The translations under genes and the position numbers were made by a program. Shown here one piece after another: positions 63,633 to 64,000 of a stretch of 64,000 bases of DNA. The stretch comes from Astropecten irregularis (Eukaryota > Echinodermata > Asteroidea > Paxillosida > Astropectinidae), in NCBI GenBank assembly GCA_963971285.1, contig OZ020244.1:3534001-3598000 (forward strand), given 5' to 3'. Numbering within the stretch: position 1 is the first letter of the stretch; each line of letters starts with the position of its first letter. The notes under the pieces are model-generated. The model was not told the origin of the DNA. It did not search any database and worked only from the letters and a program-made list of their open reading frames with translations.

Positions 63633-63703
63633 CTGTGGGGCATAAGGTGGTCAAGAGTTCAAAGGTTATGGTTCAAACTTGGATCTGTGATATCATACTA
63701 TAC

Positions 63704-63966
63704 AGGGGCCTTTCTCAAAACTTTCATTTCGTGAAACCATTTTAGAATAACGGGTATCCAAATAGAGCCTTTTGGCTACAGTTCGGAAGTAGATACTCTA
63801 TTTTGAACAAGAAAACAGAGCTTCAGCTTCAATGAAAAGCCAAACGTAGATTTTCAGCATATGGATGACAGCGCCAGCACCAGCGCCAGTGCCAGAGCCA
63901 GAGCCAGAGCCAGAGCCAGAGGTTGAGCCGGAGGTTGAGCCTGAGCCGAGGTTTGGAAAAGGGCCT
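63704..63966. repeat. family D MITE with hexanucleotide expansion
   Basis: GGGCCTTTCTCAAAACTTTC left and CCGAGGTTTGGAAAAGGGCC right. The right arm has grown into repeated GAGCCA / GGTTGAGCC units over 63885-63945. Confidence 0.86.
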
Positions 63967-64000
63967 AGCTGCTGTGTGACTTATGCTTGCTTGTCTACCA

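Overview
The window is animal nuclear DNA carrying most of one large gene on the minus strand. 38 coding exons lie between 63632 and 13786. All 37 introns between them have GT-AG ends and every junction keeps the reading frame, giving 1877 residues and a stop. The protein is a DOCK-family guanine nucleotide exchange factor of the DOCK3/DOCK4 (DOCK-B) type. The SH3 end (roughly the first 95-100 residues) and the promoter lie beyond base 64000. No second protein gene could be supported on either strand.

Layout, in gene order from high to low coordinates: helical N-terminal region after the missing SH3 domain (63632-56000), DHR-1/C2-like domain (54833-53351), long helical armadillo-like middle (52532-38137), DHR-2 exchange domain (37608-28037), and a Ser/Pro-rich tail with SH3-ligand motifs (27334-13786). 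Bases 1-13785 are 3' flanking DNA: probable 3' UTR followed by repeat-rich intergenic sequence.

The introns and flank are packed with short non-autonomous repeats, mostly 80-500 bp foldback or terminal-inverted-repeat elements (MITE-like). I group them by sequence: family A (core GCTTAAGCA), B (core TTGCTAAGCATGAAA), C (GGATCTTTCTCAAAGG), D (GAGCCGGAGCC ends), E (ends AACTTTAATACTGGT), F (ends AGGCCTTTTCACAC), G (GCGACGCGTCG), H (TGGAATCCGTTAC), I (GCTGTGTCCCAAATCTC), J (ends CATACTTTGG), K (two conserved hairpins plus GAAACG), L to Y (fewer copies). Several unrelated families share the terminal GGGGCCRATTTCA. There are also tRNA-derived SINEs on both strands, a decayed tRNA-Leu(AAG)-like sequence, four tandem arrays and several nested insertions.

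The repeat style, the SINE sequences and the DOCK3/4 protein suggest a marine invertebrate deuterostome, most likely an echinoderm such as a sea star. That is inference from the look of the sequence, not proof. The most interesting material is family K, whose hairpin stem changes sequence with pairing preserved between fixed CTGA-type and GAAACG flanks, and a 19-bp minisatellite that appears to have grown from inside an E element.
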